A DNA stretch of 64,000 nt. Source: Stratiolaelaps scimitus (lineage: Eukaryota; Arthropoda; Arachnida; Mesostigmata; Laelapidae). The DNA is taken from the NCBI GenBank assembly GCA_019614645.1, contig JABWDB010000021.1, forward strand, positions 4,883,501 through 4,947,500, read 5' to 3'. Under the pieces are notes generated by a model, which saw only the letters and a list, made by a program, of their open reading frames with translations, was not told the origin of the DNA and searched no databases. Numbering within the stretch: the first letter of the stretch is position 1; every line of letters starts with the position of its first letter. Made by a program: the position numbers and the translations under genes. This document shows positions 14,995-27,226 of this stretch, one piece after another.

Positions 14995-15222
14995 TCAGTG
15001 CGGACAAATGATACTTGCAATTTTAGGAACGAGAGTAGTATCAGCCTTCGTATCAGCTGTATCATCTGGCTTAGGTTTGTGCAGAGGAACGCTGGATGGA
15101 ACGTTGTAAAAGGTCGGTTGGGCCGCCACCGCAGCCGTTGACACTAATACGGGCGAGAGGTGAAACAGTGGAAGAGGACGAAGATGAGGACGACGATAAC
15201 CGAAGCCGCTCACAATAGTCAT
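14995..15222 (-). CDS. Hypothetical 75-aa ORF, possible secreted peptide
   Basis: An ATG-initiated minus-strand ORF of 75 codons. Residues about 17-34 are hydrophobic (FHLSPVLVSTAAVAA) after a short basic stretch, followed by a polar tail rich in Asp, Thr, Lys and Pro. This looks like a signal peptide or anchor plus a short hydrophilic part. Third-position usage looks coding-like by eye. No family recognised. The opposite strand carries a competing exon-like ORF (15075-15218), so at most one is likely real. There is no splice or expression evidence. Confidence 0.25.
   Translation of the reverse strand: MTIVSGFGYRRPHLRPLPLFHLSPVLVSTAAVAAQPTFYNVPSSVPLHKPKPDDTADTKADTTLVPKIASIICPH
15075..15218 (+). 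CDS. Possible terminal exon with acidic tail
   Basis: After a plausible 3' splice site (CTGGCTTAG at 15066-15074) the frame is open to a TAG at 15216-15218. It encodes 47 residues ending in an acidic run (EEDEDEDDD) and a short RSRSQ tail. An ATG at 15096 would give a 40-aa ORF on its own. It overlaps the minus-strand ORF at 14995-15222. Function unknown. Confidence 0.15.
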   Translation, partial: VCAEERWMERCKRSVGPPPQPLTLIRARGETVEEDEDEDDDNRSRSQ

Positions 15223-16508
15223 TTACATTTTGAATGCTTTTTGTCGCTACGGCTTCTTTCTTCGTTCCGTTATTTGTTGATAGAGTTTAAGCGAACCTTT
15301 CGTCGATTCCAGACGAAAACATATAATGATTCTATTTGGTAGATGTGAAGTAAACTCATTATTACACCCAGCGGGCATGAAATTCGAAAGAAATAGTGGA
15401 ATTATCTGATATCCCTATTTACTGTATATATATATATAATTGTGAATTGATTGACGGTATCATTTGTCACTGTTTAAGGCCGGTACTGCCATTTGGTGTC
15501 AGGTGAGCGTGAAACTAATTAGATACACTCATTCTATTAATTAACTTTCGCGATGCCCTTACACTATGTCATCAGTTATATATGTTTTTAGCTATTGCAT
15601 AACTCTTGATAAAGAAGATAAGACGAAAAAACGTGTTATTACATTATTCATTTATTGTTATTATTATACTCATGCTATTTAGGTAAAATAGTTGCATTAT
15701 TCATTTACATATATTCACGATTAAGAAGCGATTGTCTACCTAGTTACTGTCATGTTTCAGTCGGTTGATAGCGGCATTAGGGTGTTACATTATAACGTGT
15801 CATTGCGCATTACAATGGCCCCTTCAAAAATATATATATCATCTTTGCGAGCGAGAACACCGAGAAGCGTTACTTGAGGTAGTCTATTTTGGTTGATGCC
15901 CTCACTCGGTTTGTCTCCATCCAGTATTAGTGTTCCACGATATCATATATGATTTCATTTTCCAAATCAAATTTAGCTAGTTGGCTCAGTATTAGTGAAT
16001 ATTCACCATAAATGTTGTGCCCACAATTTCTGCTTATCTACCTGGATTATCTCCATCATCACTTACTCGCTCGTCAGAGTCCCCTTTTCTCAAGATGCCT
16101 CTCGTATAAAAAAGTCATTTTCATCGCCCATCTGTCATCATAGGTCACCGGTTCACCAGCGTCTGTCCGACGTCAATCACATGGGCACAATTATGATTAC
16201 CCGTACGGGTGCGCTCCGTCTATCTACCCATTATATCTATCTGCCGATCTTGGCCCAAATGTTGATTGACATCATAAGCCCTTCAAGCGCCGATAGGTGT
16301 CGCTTGAAGATATAGTGAAAGCTACCGGAGGCAGCTGGCGGGGAGGAAATATCCACTTCGTTTTTGTCACTTCATCGTTTTTTTCCATCTTCTTTTTCTT
16401 TTTCTTCATCTCGCTTTGCTCGCTCAATGTGTTATTTTCTCTGCATTTTTTTCCTTCTACTATTTGCAATGTTGTACTATTTTGTCAATACTCTTTGGTT
16501 TCATTCAG
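15219..16508. other. AT-rich non-coding
   Basis: AT-rich sequence with ATTATTCATTTA repeated at about 15645 and 15693 and a pyrimidine-rich tract at its end. No gene seen. Confidence 0.5.
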
Positions 16509-16745
16509 TCTGTCGACCCGTTCTTCGAAAGAGGCGATGCGCCGTCATGCTGCGCAATGGCGGCCGACGTTATTCTAGAAGCTGGAAATACCTTCGCCCC
16601 CGTGGGGCAAACAGACCAACCTTCGTTAGCTTATGTCAACGAAGAAACGCCGCACCAAAGAACTTATATAGGGAGAAACCTTGTCATCCCGATTCGGCTG
16701 CGTAGATATATATATATATATATGTCTAAAATTGATTTCAATTGA
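16509..16745 (+). CDS. Exon-like ORF after strong acceptor
   Basis: A long pyrimidine-rich tract (16360-16505) ends in CATTCAG, a good 3' splice site. The frame that follows is open from 16509 and contains an ATG at 16557 in good context (GCGCAATGG). The reading beginning MAADVILEAGNTFAPVGQ has a normal protein-like composition until it enters a TA microsatellite near 16706, so the true end must be earlier. Product not recognised. Confidence 0.22.
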   Translation, partial: SVDPFFERGDAPSCCAMAADVILEAGNTFAPVGQTDQPSLAYVNEETPHQRTYIGRNLVIPIRLRRYIYIYMSKIDFN

Positions 16746-19124
16746 TATAATTTGCTGCGTAACGCCAAAACGCCAAGAGTCACGGCTGTCCGTGCGGGTG
16801 CGAGCACGCGACAACAGAGAAGCCGATCTGATGGGGAACGGCTGATTGCGCGCGACTGACTACTACTGGTGACGATGTCCTTGCGTCACCATTCGATCGT
16901 CTTGCGGCTCTTATTGTCATCATCGTTATTGTTATTATTATTATTATGATTATGTACTTGTTTCTCCCCTTCTTAATAATCATTTCGTGAGGGGGAGCCG
17001 CTTTTAGGAGAGTTGGTCGGGGGCAAACTTGCTCGCGGTAAACGAACAATCGGCCATTACGCGGAATACGATCCGCCGCGGTTGGAGAAACACATGAAAA
17101 GCGGGAGGGGTACGAGAGAAATCGTGATGTTTACATTATTATTACTATTATTGACATCGCCAACAGCAACAACGGTTGACGTCGCCGTCCGTAGTAATCT
17201 TCGACGCATACGAACGATCTGCAGTAGACTGAGTCAGTGCACGTTCATCAGCAGCAGCAGCAGCAGTAGCAGTTGACTGCTGGCCACACAGAAATCCCTG
17301 GCTTGGCTGTTGACGCACACAGTTGATACAGGGAGCGCTTTCCCCACGTGCACTGTATACTTCATAGGCGTTCAAGTCCCAAGGGTCGACTGTAACACCG
17401 TTGGACAGGAGCGGCCATTAGACGCTGTACGCTAGAGCTGGACAAGGGGAGAGATTGCCACTTACGAGAGTTATACCTGCTCTTAGTGTTGTTCCGTTGT
17501 TTGTTTATTTGTTGTTGTTGTTTGTTAATGTGAACTCGCAATCTACAATAAGCCGTCACAAAGTATGTGAGCCGAGCGCCTTGTAGGTGGTCACTGACTA
17601 TCTTGGTTAAGTGCAGTGAAATTTGACAAAGAGACAACGACTGACGTGTCCACATATGAACGAAGGTAGATGAACAGGTGAACGTAGATACAATATTTAG
17701 ATGTGGCTGACCGTGGCTAGAACATGGGAACGTCCGTAGGGACTGAAATGTTTATTATCGAGAAGTGTCTATTGAGTTACTGTAACGATATGTGAGATGA
17801 TCTAGAGCTATTTTTTTTATCAATTGGACGACACCTTAAGGAACGATGATGATAAAAACGTTATGTCAATATTCTGCTTTAATACAATAAGAGAGAAATT
17901 GGGTATTGAGCAAGTTAAGTTGAAGGAATACTGTTTTCAACGAACTCTCTTATTTATCTCTAGGGCCAGTTATCCACCTCGAAGCGCGCTTTTGTTCATT
18001 AGACCATCTGTGACGGCCGCAGTAGCCATGACGGACTAACTATGCTGCAAAGTTGCGAATTAAGAGGCCGTCATATCATAGGGCACCACAGTGAGACAAC
18101 ATCATTAGGCCGGGTGGTCTTTACCGAAGCTAAATAGCTGAAGGTATTAATCCGCAAGGACATTGTAGACCTCGGCAAGAGACCATGAGAAGAACGCATC
18201 GCTCCGTATATTTTCAATTGTCTACTTGTACTGGTACGTACCCCCGGAACAGCAATCGATTTCGGACTACTCTGTTCAATAATCAATTTGTTTTGTGCTG
18301 TAGTGGACCTCGTGGTGATTTGTAGAACAATTTCAGAGAAAAATTATAGATATATACTCAACTGGATTTCACAGAACACAATTGATAAGGGGGCGTCCTG
18401 GTGGAGACGTCTTGGCAGCGTCATTTCGCCCATTCATTTCTCCGGGGCAGAAATCTATTTCGGCAGGACCGGATCACGCCGGTCACGAAATATCGAAGGA
18501 CTTCTCGCTGGTCCATAGCGGTACAACCAATCTCACCTCAAAGGCCCTCTCCTTCCATGGCTTTCATTGATGATAACGTCCCTTGTTAGATCCATATGAA
18601 TAATGGTGGCAACCGAAGCTAGAATAACTGAAATGCTGTTACAGAAAATAGCTCGTATATACAAGACACAAGAACCTTTACACTTAATCCATATCAATCA
18701 GTAAGAATCCGTAAATGAGGAAAGCAATCATACTTGAAGCCGAGCAGATCACGATGTCGTCTTGAGTGAAACCATGTCTGTGAAAAACCAAACAAAAACA
18801 GTCAACTACACTTTTGATGTGGTAGAATGTGCAGCGCTAATTAACATTCAGGTTTAATTGCGGACCCAGCAGACAGGGTTGAACAGTGTTCCTGTGTGGC
18901 TTTCGTATAACAACGAGATAGAAATGGCATAATCAATGCGGGTTGTGATGCGGGAGAGGGTTCGTCATTAAACGCAGCTGTATCCAATATTATCGGGACG
19001 ACGCACAAGTCAGCTGAACATTTTACACAGTAACTTGGTGTCATAAACAGTTGTCAAATGGTACGGGCTAACACACATGTCAACTTCAAGTTAACTATGC
19101 AGGACAATGGTTGAAAGCATATGG

Positions 19125-19152
<28 letters not shown>
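19125..19152. repeat. (TA)n microsatellite
   Basis: 28-bp TA tract; a shorter one lies at about 19319-19334. Confidence 0.95.
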
Positions 19153-19156
<4 letters not shown>

Positions 19157-19670
19157 AAAAGATGACGATAATGTTATAACGGATATGTACGTTTTTGGTC
19201 TTCATACCCCAGACGATCTGAAATTCACCTCGCTCCGTATAACAAAGGTATAAACAAACCTCAGAACCGACCTCAGAATGGATGACTTTCGAATTGTTTG
19301 TCTCCGACCTAAAAAACAATATATATATATATATGCATGAGTGAATGAACTAACCAATGTAGGGGTAGGTCAAACTGATGGCTGGCTGTCGTTGTCGTTA
19401 TGAGTGGCAATAGTGCCGCTGATAGGAATCGGCTCAGTGAACCGCGCGTAGCCTCATTAACTTTTCGCCCAAGCTTTACGCTTTTTTTTATGCATCGCTT
19501 AATTGCCCCGCAAATTTAGCGGGGTGCATTTAACCTTAGAATGAAAGTGAGTGAGAAAATTTGAGTGGCTAAAAAAAAGGGAACGCAATGATTTCTCGAG
19601 AAACGTTTTTTTTCCAACTCTGTAGAGGCGTGCAGCGGAGCCACACGCCGCATCTATATGGGGCAGAATC

Positions 19671-19684
19671 GGGGGGGGGGGGGG
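19671..19684. repeat. 14-bp poly-G tract
   Basis: Homopolymer G14. Others are at 1306-1318 (13), 7881-7891 (11), 22253-22264 (12), 30364-30373 (10) and C11 at 26648-26658. Confidence 0.95.
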
Positions 19685-20651
19685 CGCTCAGTTTGTACCG
19701 ACGTTTTAGAAAGGAACGCTCACAACTCCGCTGCTATCTTATCGGAGGCTAAGTGCTAATTACTCGCTAACGTTAGATGGCATCAGAACGCGAACGCGGG
19801 CTTCGTTAGGGTCGAGGTAATCTTGTTTCGTCTAGAAAACAACGCCTCATATATATATATAGTATATGTCTCGAAGGGGGTAAGGAGCCAGCAATTAGTC
19901 TTATTGATTAGTTTCTTGACGAAACCACTACAGCTCGGCCGTATATGTGTGCTTCTATTTGAAAACTAATTGCGAGGATATCAGTCAACACTGTAAGTGT
20001 GATTTCAGCCGAATATGTGGCAACCGATAATCTACATGTGAGCGAAATAGTCTTTGTTTTGTTTCTCTGCGTTATTAATATTCACCGGAGACGAATTGCA
20101 AAATGAAACGTGGGTCTTACAAGACGTTTTAATGATGCGTTATATTAATGAGAAGCAAAGATCGTTTACTGTGAAATGTATTTAGTGTCACTGAAATGGA
20201 CCGTGTTGGAAATGATTACCTTTTAATTAATCAGTTTTCATTTGGTGAATTAATTTTCATTTCATTCATAACCTTGACGCGTAGTTGTTCTCAGGATCTA
20301 GTTGTCGTTAGCACTCATTAATACACGACGATCACGCTGAGGGTGGTTGATGATGAATCATTGGTTCTCTAGTATAATAATAATAATAATAATAATCATA
20401 AAAGCAGAACATGTCGCCTGCCCCACCAACAATTGTCATTCTAAACATGCTGAAGGTCGTGTCGGCCTTCGCTGTAGGTAATAAGGCTATGTGCTATTTA
20501 TCTATACATCTCTGTGGGTGTATGCGTGTGTTGGATCAACCATTGTTAATACTATTGAGTACCACTGTGACACTACGATGGCTTGCGTGACCGACTCGTG
20601 CGTGTGGCCGTCGCGTCTTCTGTGGCTACTCGTCTATCTCATCACCGCGCC

Positions 20652-20673
20652 CTGAAGCACTCCCGTGCTTCAG
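20652..20673. repeat. Perfect 9-bp hairpin
   Basis: CTGAAGCAC, a 4-nt TCCC loop, then GTGCTTCAG. It lies in a GC-rich patch within an open plus-strand reading frame and is extended outward by a weak GCG/CGC pairing. Confidence 0.85.
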
Positions 20674-22787
20674 TGCGTCGTCAACCAGAGTTAACTGGGG
20701 TCTACGGCGCGGCAACTACTCGTTCGTTATTCACGTCTCGCCGTCAGCAGTTGAAAGCCGGATCGTGGCCATTCTGTAAGCTTGTTGCTCTATATGAACC
20801 GGCGGATTCGAGAGCAAAAAAAGTGTCGTTATGTATTGTAGTGGTTGTAGTCGTGCTAGTCATAGCCAGCAGAAACATCCGAAGCTGTTATGCCATAGGA
20901 CTGTCATATTAGCCCACCGCGCTGAGTGAGGATGTCTACTTAATGGGCTCCTGCATGAATCAGCACCGGAAGCCGCGAACAATCAAAGCTGAAAAGATGT
21001 ACCAGCACTTTTTTTTCCTGCAGTGGGAGCAGCTTTCTCTTCGATTCGACGATTCGTGATCTACGAATTTGTTCATATGGTAAATCGACGTGTGTACAGG
21101 TTGTATAGATATTTTTCTGATGCAAGCTACCTTCTCGTTAGAGTTTATAGCCAATGATTGAAATCGAAACGGGAACACTCGGTGGCCGTTTCTGCGCATC
21201 TCCAATCAGGTCCCAAATCGGTCACAGCGCGATGCTCTCTGATCATCAATGCGATACTATGGTGTTCACGAGTGTTCCCGTTGAAATCGATGTCTCTTTT
21301 GTCGGGGGAAAGCCAAACGAAGCTATCTGAGCGACCGGCGACAATTGTCTCGTCGCTCCGCCGTCGTCTCAGCGTCGTGCATTACAATACGTGAATATTC
21401 ACAAGGGATTCTTTCGTTAGGCAGTTTCTGCCGCTGATTGTTCCGCTCCTAGTGTTCAAAATTGTCACCGATTCCGAGCGCGAGCGCTTCCAAAAGAAAT
21501 CTGGAAGCCCAATGTAGATAAACGAGCAATGGTGAAGTGTTCTCCACTCTGCTAGTGAACACTCTAAACAGACCTGTCTTTCTCTCCAACTTAGGCAGCT
21601 TTTAGGCTGAGGATAATGATACGATTGTGGGAAGAGATTTTACCTGCGTTCAGGTCCCACCGATGATGATCTCGTAGCAGATTTTCGTTTCTATAATAAC
21701 TATGATTTTTTTTGTTTGTATCTATTGTATTACTACCAGCTCACGGGCTGTATCGCCTCTCATTGGCTTCTATGCTATTCTTCTTCAAATAGTTCGCTTT
21801 GCGGGTGATCAACCCCTTAGATTCTTCTTCGAAGTATCGTCTCGACAACATAATGACGTTTTCTGCTCTATTAAATCGATTTTGTCTGCCACCCTTTGCT
21901 TAGTGAATCCATCCTCGCTGCTAAGCCACTGCTGGGGGAAACCTCGGCCGGGATGAAGGGATGTTTAAGAAATGCCCCGTTGAAGAAAACTAGATAAATG
22001 ACTATTGTCTATGAGATCATTATCTATCTATGCCCATGGCGAGTACGCGCACGGACGCTGCGTCCTTCGATTGAACGCGCCATAAGCATGACACAGATTC
22101 GATTAAGCAACATGAGCAAAGCTGAAGGAGGCAAAACAACGGATCAGCTCTGCATCTGATCACAAGCGCTTGAGAATCGAACGCCCAACATCGGTCAAGG
22201 CATGTTAACTATTGGTATCAGTGAGATCTTATAACGATCACTGTTGACTTAAGGGGGGGGGGGGTGATGGTAGGACTGGAATTGAACAGAACACAAGAAC
22301 GTGTTTAGCCCTTTACATCTCGTCTGGAACATTCACGTCTCCGTCTGATGCTCCTGTTGCTGACCGTTTACACACGGAGACATGCGTGTCCATTCCGATC
22401 GTCCGTCGATCGTCTGTTGACGTCCCACAGATTTCGAACGTTTCTATTCATGACTCAGGTGGTATAACACAACGCTGCTGTGGTGGCAATGCGACGCCGC
22501 TGAGATCCACGTTTGAGCGTTGTGTTATGCTGTGTACTTCGACGACCCCACCAGCCACTGTTTTGTTTTGTCTAGTCAACGCAAACAAGGACGGCGAGCA
22601 AAGCAGTAACGACTCAATTAATGATTCAACCTAGATGAACCCCACTCCCTTACGGCGGCATGGGACATGCGACGTATCGAACTATAGTATCTGCCTGAAG
22701 GTATCTCGGTGATGGTCGTCATAACGTGAACGACAAGGATTCCCTTCATGGACGGCTGTTAGCGCGTTCACTAGCCACTTAAGGATG

Positions 22788-22818
22788 CTGTTGTTGTTGT
22801 TGTTGTTGTTGTTGTTGC
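22788..22818. repeat. (GTT)n microsatellite
   Basis: Trinucleotide TTG tract of about ten units. Similar tracts are at 4484-4504 and 34474-34493. Confidence 0.95.
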
Positions 22819-23050
22819 TGGGGCTACCAAACAAGCGATGCTGAATCTAAGGAGGCGAAGCCCCGGGGGACCGGTGGCTGACCCATAACTACAACGAACT
22901 TTGTCAAAGTTCAGAAATGGCGCCAGCATCGTCGAAGGATTCCGAACACTGAAAGATGCCCAGCCGCTAGTGATGGTCAAGAGTGCCGACAAAAGAAGCT
23001 AGCTTGCTCTCAATCTGTTTGCAGCATCGTATGCTGTTCCCGGCCGCTTC

Positions 23051-23113
23051 ATATATATATATATATATATATAAAGATACCGCTTGATATGTAAGCATAT
23101 ATATATATATATA
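23051..23113. repeat. Two (AT)n tracts separated by 24 bp
   Basis: TA tracts at 23051-23073 and 23098-23113 flank a short unique segment. Confidence 0.95.
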
Positions 23114-23883
23114 GATCTCGCATTGTCTGTTGTTCTGCTCGAGTGTACATTAATAGATAGACGCTTTGGTTCGTGATAGCGGATGGTAGCGTGTCCCCTG
23201 GGTAGTCCTATATTCTATAATACATACGTACATACTACTACTGCTATGCAGGCGTATTCCGCATTTTCAAAGTTGGGACCGTTTTGTTAATCTTGTTATC
23301 CCAGCTGATATCATCTAGAATTATCAATTTTGTGACACGGCTACATACAACGTGAAAGCGGGAAATGGTGCATCTATAATATCATATATATATATCTCAT
23401 ATCTATGAGCAAGCCGTCTTTCGCACCACACTTCTTCACTGATCGTAGTTGTTCTTCAAACATTTGTGGGCCGTTAGTATACTATATCGTATCGAGAAAC
23501 ACAAATACATAAACACATCCATAGATATGTATAATGGCCAGCGGGAATAACATCATTTCTTTGTGTGACGTATTTATAATATCATCCTCTCTCACTCTCG
23601 CTCGCGGTGGTTCTTTGCAATTGTCCACACGCAGATGCATAATAGCAGCAACTTATTTAGAGCACCACAGGAAGGTGTTGGCCGCTCTGTGCTCCGCTGT
23701 GCGTTCAGTTCATATCAAGCGCTAAAGTTAAGCCTGCAGAGACGGACATTTCGTGCGTCTTCGTCGGGACCACACTGGCGCGCTTGTGGAGTTTATGTCC
23801 AAGCGTGCTTCTGCCGCGTGTCTTTTCGGGTGACCTGTTAGTCTGTGTGTGTGTGTGTGAATGCCGGCCCACACGTCGCCGTG

Positions 23884-24150
23884 ATGGAGTCTACTGTCGG
23901 AACGATACCAGCGACTGAAGCGGCCACAGTGTCTGCGGACACTCTGAAGCAGAACGATGTGTCCATCTTAAAATGGATAGAAGAAATGCAGGCGAACGTT
24001 GGTCCCCGCAAGCGACCGCCCGGGGGTGGTGGGGGGTGCGATCGGGGCGCTCTTCACAAATCTGTAGCGCGCGCTGCTCGTCCGGCATCAGCATTGTCCC
24101 ACTGTGTCACAGCCGATAGCGGAGATAGCCGCTCCAAGAGCCGCTGTTGA
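23884..24150 (+). CDS. Hypothetical 88-aa ORF
   Basis: This ATG has a favourable context (GTGATGG). Residues 1-44 look like ordinary soluble protein, with NDVSILKWIEEMQ in the middle and a basic PRKRPP end. The rest is glycine-rich then Ser/Arg-rich and may be read-through into non-coding sequence. It could be the first coding exon of an intron-containing gene, but I see no strong donor. A (GT)n tract lies in the presumed 5' UTR. Confidence 0.22.
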   Translation: MESTVGTIPATEAATVSADTLKQNDVSILKWIEEMQANVGPRKRPPGGGGGCDRGALHKSVARAARPASALSHCVTADSGDSRSKSRC

Positions 24151-27100
24151 CCCGCAACTGACGAAGACGGGACAAAAAAAATGAGTTGGTCGAACAGAAA
24201 TCGTCAACTTCTGGCTGTACTAATTCCCTAGAATTGCTCCATCGCTGGGATGAGCGGTGCGGGGGAAAGGAGAGAGGAGAGAGAATTTGGGAGAATTGTT
24301 CACTTGGTTGGATTCGCTTCGTCCGATAGGACGGCCGGATCTCTCTTCATCCTCTGTCATCGTTTTGGGATCTGAGCGTCATGCGCCCGCACAAATGTGG
24401 GCCTTGCACGTGATCATTTGGCTTCGTTCACGTAATCAAAAGTGTCGCGCCGGTCCTGCTATGCCGCCGTTGAAATGTGGCTCAGTGACACCTCCGGCAA
24501 AGCCGAGATCAACAGTAGAAGAAATCATCATAGCAATAATAGAAGTAATATATATATAGGAAGTAATACACTGCTTTGAATATTTTGAGGTTGAACAGAC
24601 GGAGGAGGGAAGATGGCGTTGGCCACAGACAGACCGGGGTTCACCACAAGGTGACGATTTCTCGAAAGACCAATGAGCTGAGTACAGATCGTGCTATAGC
24701 AAGTTGGAATGAATAAACGTCCACCATACAATATTAACCATCATGAATCTGTCGTTGCCTGATAGCATTTATGCAGGTTGTTAGTTAGTTAATGAATGAG
24801 AGTATTTGCTTTGTCGTTACTTAAGCAAGTTTTTTACCACAACGAAACGATATCACTGTTTACTGTGACCACGCTGACTGTATGAACAACAGGTTGGTAT
24901 GTAAGCTTGCTAACGTATGCTGTTCACGGCTCAAAACACTATAAAAGATACGACAATCATTTTGAATAAGATGAAGAACACCAATAGCAATAACAGTAAT
25001 AATAATTATTTGTTGGTTGGATCGTTTTCGTCCAGTGCTGAAGCGGCTATTGTCTTATGCACCGCGAAATGGTCGCTTCCAGGTGCTGAGCTACGTGCTA
25101 AATTATTGCCGTCGTACTGACGAGCGAAGAGTGAAGACTTGCAGTTGAAGAAGACAGTTGAACGCGTAGTGAAGAAATGAATGAATTCTTCCAAGGTCGA
25201 GTAGCAGTGCTGGTATCGGCAGCGTTGACGGTGACGACGTCAGTGATGGCCTGAACCGCTGCCAGTGGTGATTCTTTCACAAAGAAGACCTTCATAGCGC
25301 GAAGAGACGAAGATTACAGGGGGAAGAAGGTGGACGATTGCGAATGGGAGAATGCTATTCAACTCTCAATGAAGGAAAATTGATGCGCGGCCCGAAGAAG
25401 CGTCGGCGTATCATCGGCCCTCGCTATGGAACTACCACTGTTACTCAGTGGATGATGGTGTGCAGATGCTTCGATGATAATATCCCTAATTATCTGTTCC
25501 ATGTCCAATCCAAGTTGTTTAATGAGCGAGATTAATAGAGAGAGAGAGAACTGGTCGAAATACTGAGATAGTGTGAGGGTATATATTTTGCAGAAACAAT
25601 AGCAGAAGTAGCGGCATCGGTACCAGCCGCCGCCGCCGTTGGTAAAATAGAATAGAATATGCCTATGGAGGGAATAACGGTCTCCGGATAAGATTGACAT
25701 CATTGTTGTTGCTCGTGTAAAGTGAGGTCAGTCATTCGCTGATCAATCAGTGATCACGACAAACGATTTTGTGTATGTATTATTTCTGCTCGCCGCGTTC
25801 ACTAACGGACGCGTTGAACCGATGCCAAAATATTCCGGGGAACACTTTATACAAAATGGTATAGTGAGAATAACAATTGAATAGAAAAAGAAAAACGATT
25901 AAGAAGATTCAAGGTGGTAATAATTAAATACATGCACTTTGAAGAATAATCATAGGATAAGGACATTTTGCTATTTTTCAGCAAAGACAAAAAAGACCGA
26001 TAGAAACTAATGAAAGACCACGTTCTTTTCATCTTTGATTGTTGAGCTTAAGAGAATTCAGTCCGACGTCACTTTATGTCGGATTCAGAGATCGAGGCGG
26101 TGCCAGAGCCGGTGGTGGTAGCGCATGGAGAACATGTTTAATTCTCACGGCAGAACCTTCGTCCGCCCCACCGGCCCAGGCCCCCAAGAACACCCTCTAC
26201 TAAATCTCTCACTTCCAGATGAAGTGACCGTTTCCGGTATCTTCGGCTCAAATGGTATGAAGTTACGTCTCGTCTCAGATCCTGAACGCAGGTCCTTACC
26301 GGGCACAAAAGGCCGCAAATGCAGAAGCCGTTAAATGAAAATAAATTCGGAAGTCGACCCTCTGGTGGAATAACTCTGTTAGTACGCCTCGTAGTACTCT
26401 ACTTAACAATGCAGATGACAATGACGGGGTTGACGACGACGCGAACGTATCTGCCAAGGAGTGGTCAGAGGGCGGAAAGAAAAAAGGTTGCTGGCGGGTA
26501 ACACTTACGTGACTGCGCATATATATATATATGCAGATGGTAGTGTGATCACTTCCATTAAGCGAGCACGGGTTGAAGCGTATTCACGGTGCTGCTGTTA
26601 TTGAGACGTTTTGCTTATATGGTGGTTTCTACAGATCGGCTAATCCTCCCCCCCCCCCAACATGTCGCCTTTGACATTTCGCATCTGCATGGGCAATTTG
26701 ACCTGACAAAAATTCGTAATTACTTCGAAACAATCATTCCAGACGGCAGCTGATAGAGCTGCTCAGCGCGATGGCTCATGAGAGGACTACATGTTCATCC
26801 TCCCGTCTGATACAAATGGAAACCTCCGCAAAATTCAGAGAGACAAAATCGTTTACGGCCCGTTTTTATCACGATCTCGCGTCATACGCTGACACAGAGG
26901 GGGGACTCGAGTCGAGGGTGGTTGTTTTGCCTCGTGCAACCTCATCTAGCTATAGAAGTATGCGTGGCTTCGCCCGTGTGAATTGAGTTTGAGCCAAAAT
27001 CGGAATTCTACGCATGCGAATCATATAAATATGATAGATAGATTAATCAACGTTAGTCGATCCATGTTGTTGATGTACATCAAACTCTGTTACCAGTGTG

Positions 27101-27226
27101 ACTGGACGACCGTGGACGATTCACCGAATTCCGCTCGATTTTACCCACAGACATCCTCTATCATCCAGCTCCATTTGATCTGATCTCAACTGATTGAGAG
27201 AAGAGAGAGTCCGCTTGAACCGAACC
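24151..27226. other. No firm gene; one weak ORF patch
   Basis: Apart from the short ORF patch at 26076-26334 I see only AT-rich sequence, a short TA tract near 26519-26532 and a C11 tract. Confidence 0.45.
26076..26141 (+). CDS. Short acidic ORF, possible first coding exon
   Basis: A 21-codon ORF beginning MSDSEIEAVPEPVVV and ending at TAA. A second ORF in another frame (26125-26334, 69 aa) overlaps its end and also has protein-like composition. Together they mark a 26.08-26.33 kb patch with raised coding potential. Neither is recognised. Confidence 0.15.
   Translation: MSDSEIEAVPEPVVVAHGEHV

Larger units (their letters stand above)
16746..23883. other. No gene recognised
   Basis: Simple repeats, poly-G tracts, the 20652 hairpin within an open frame at 20583-20912, and AT-rich stretches. 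Nothing I can assign. Confidence 0.5.

Noticed and set aside
22788..22818. CRISPR-like or other arrayed repeats
   Set aside because: All regular arrays seen are microsatellites or in-frame coding minisatellites; no spaced direct repeats with unique spacers are present.
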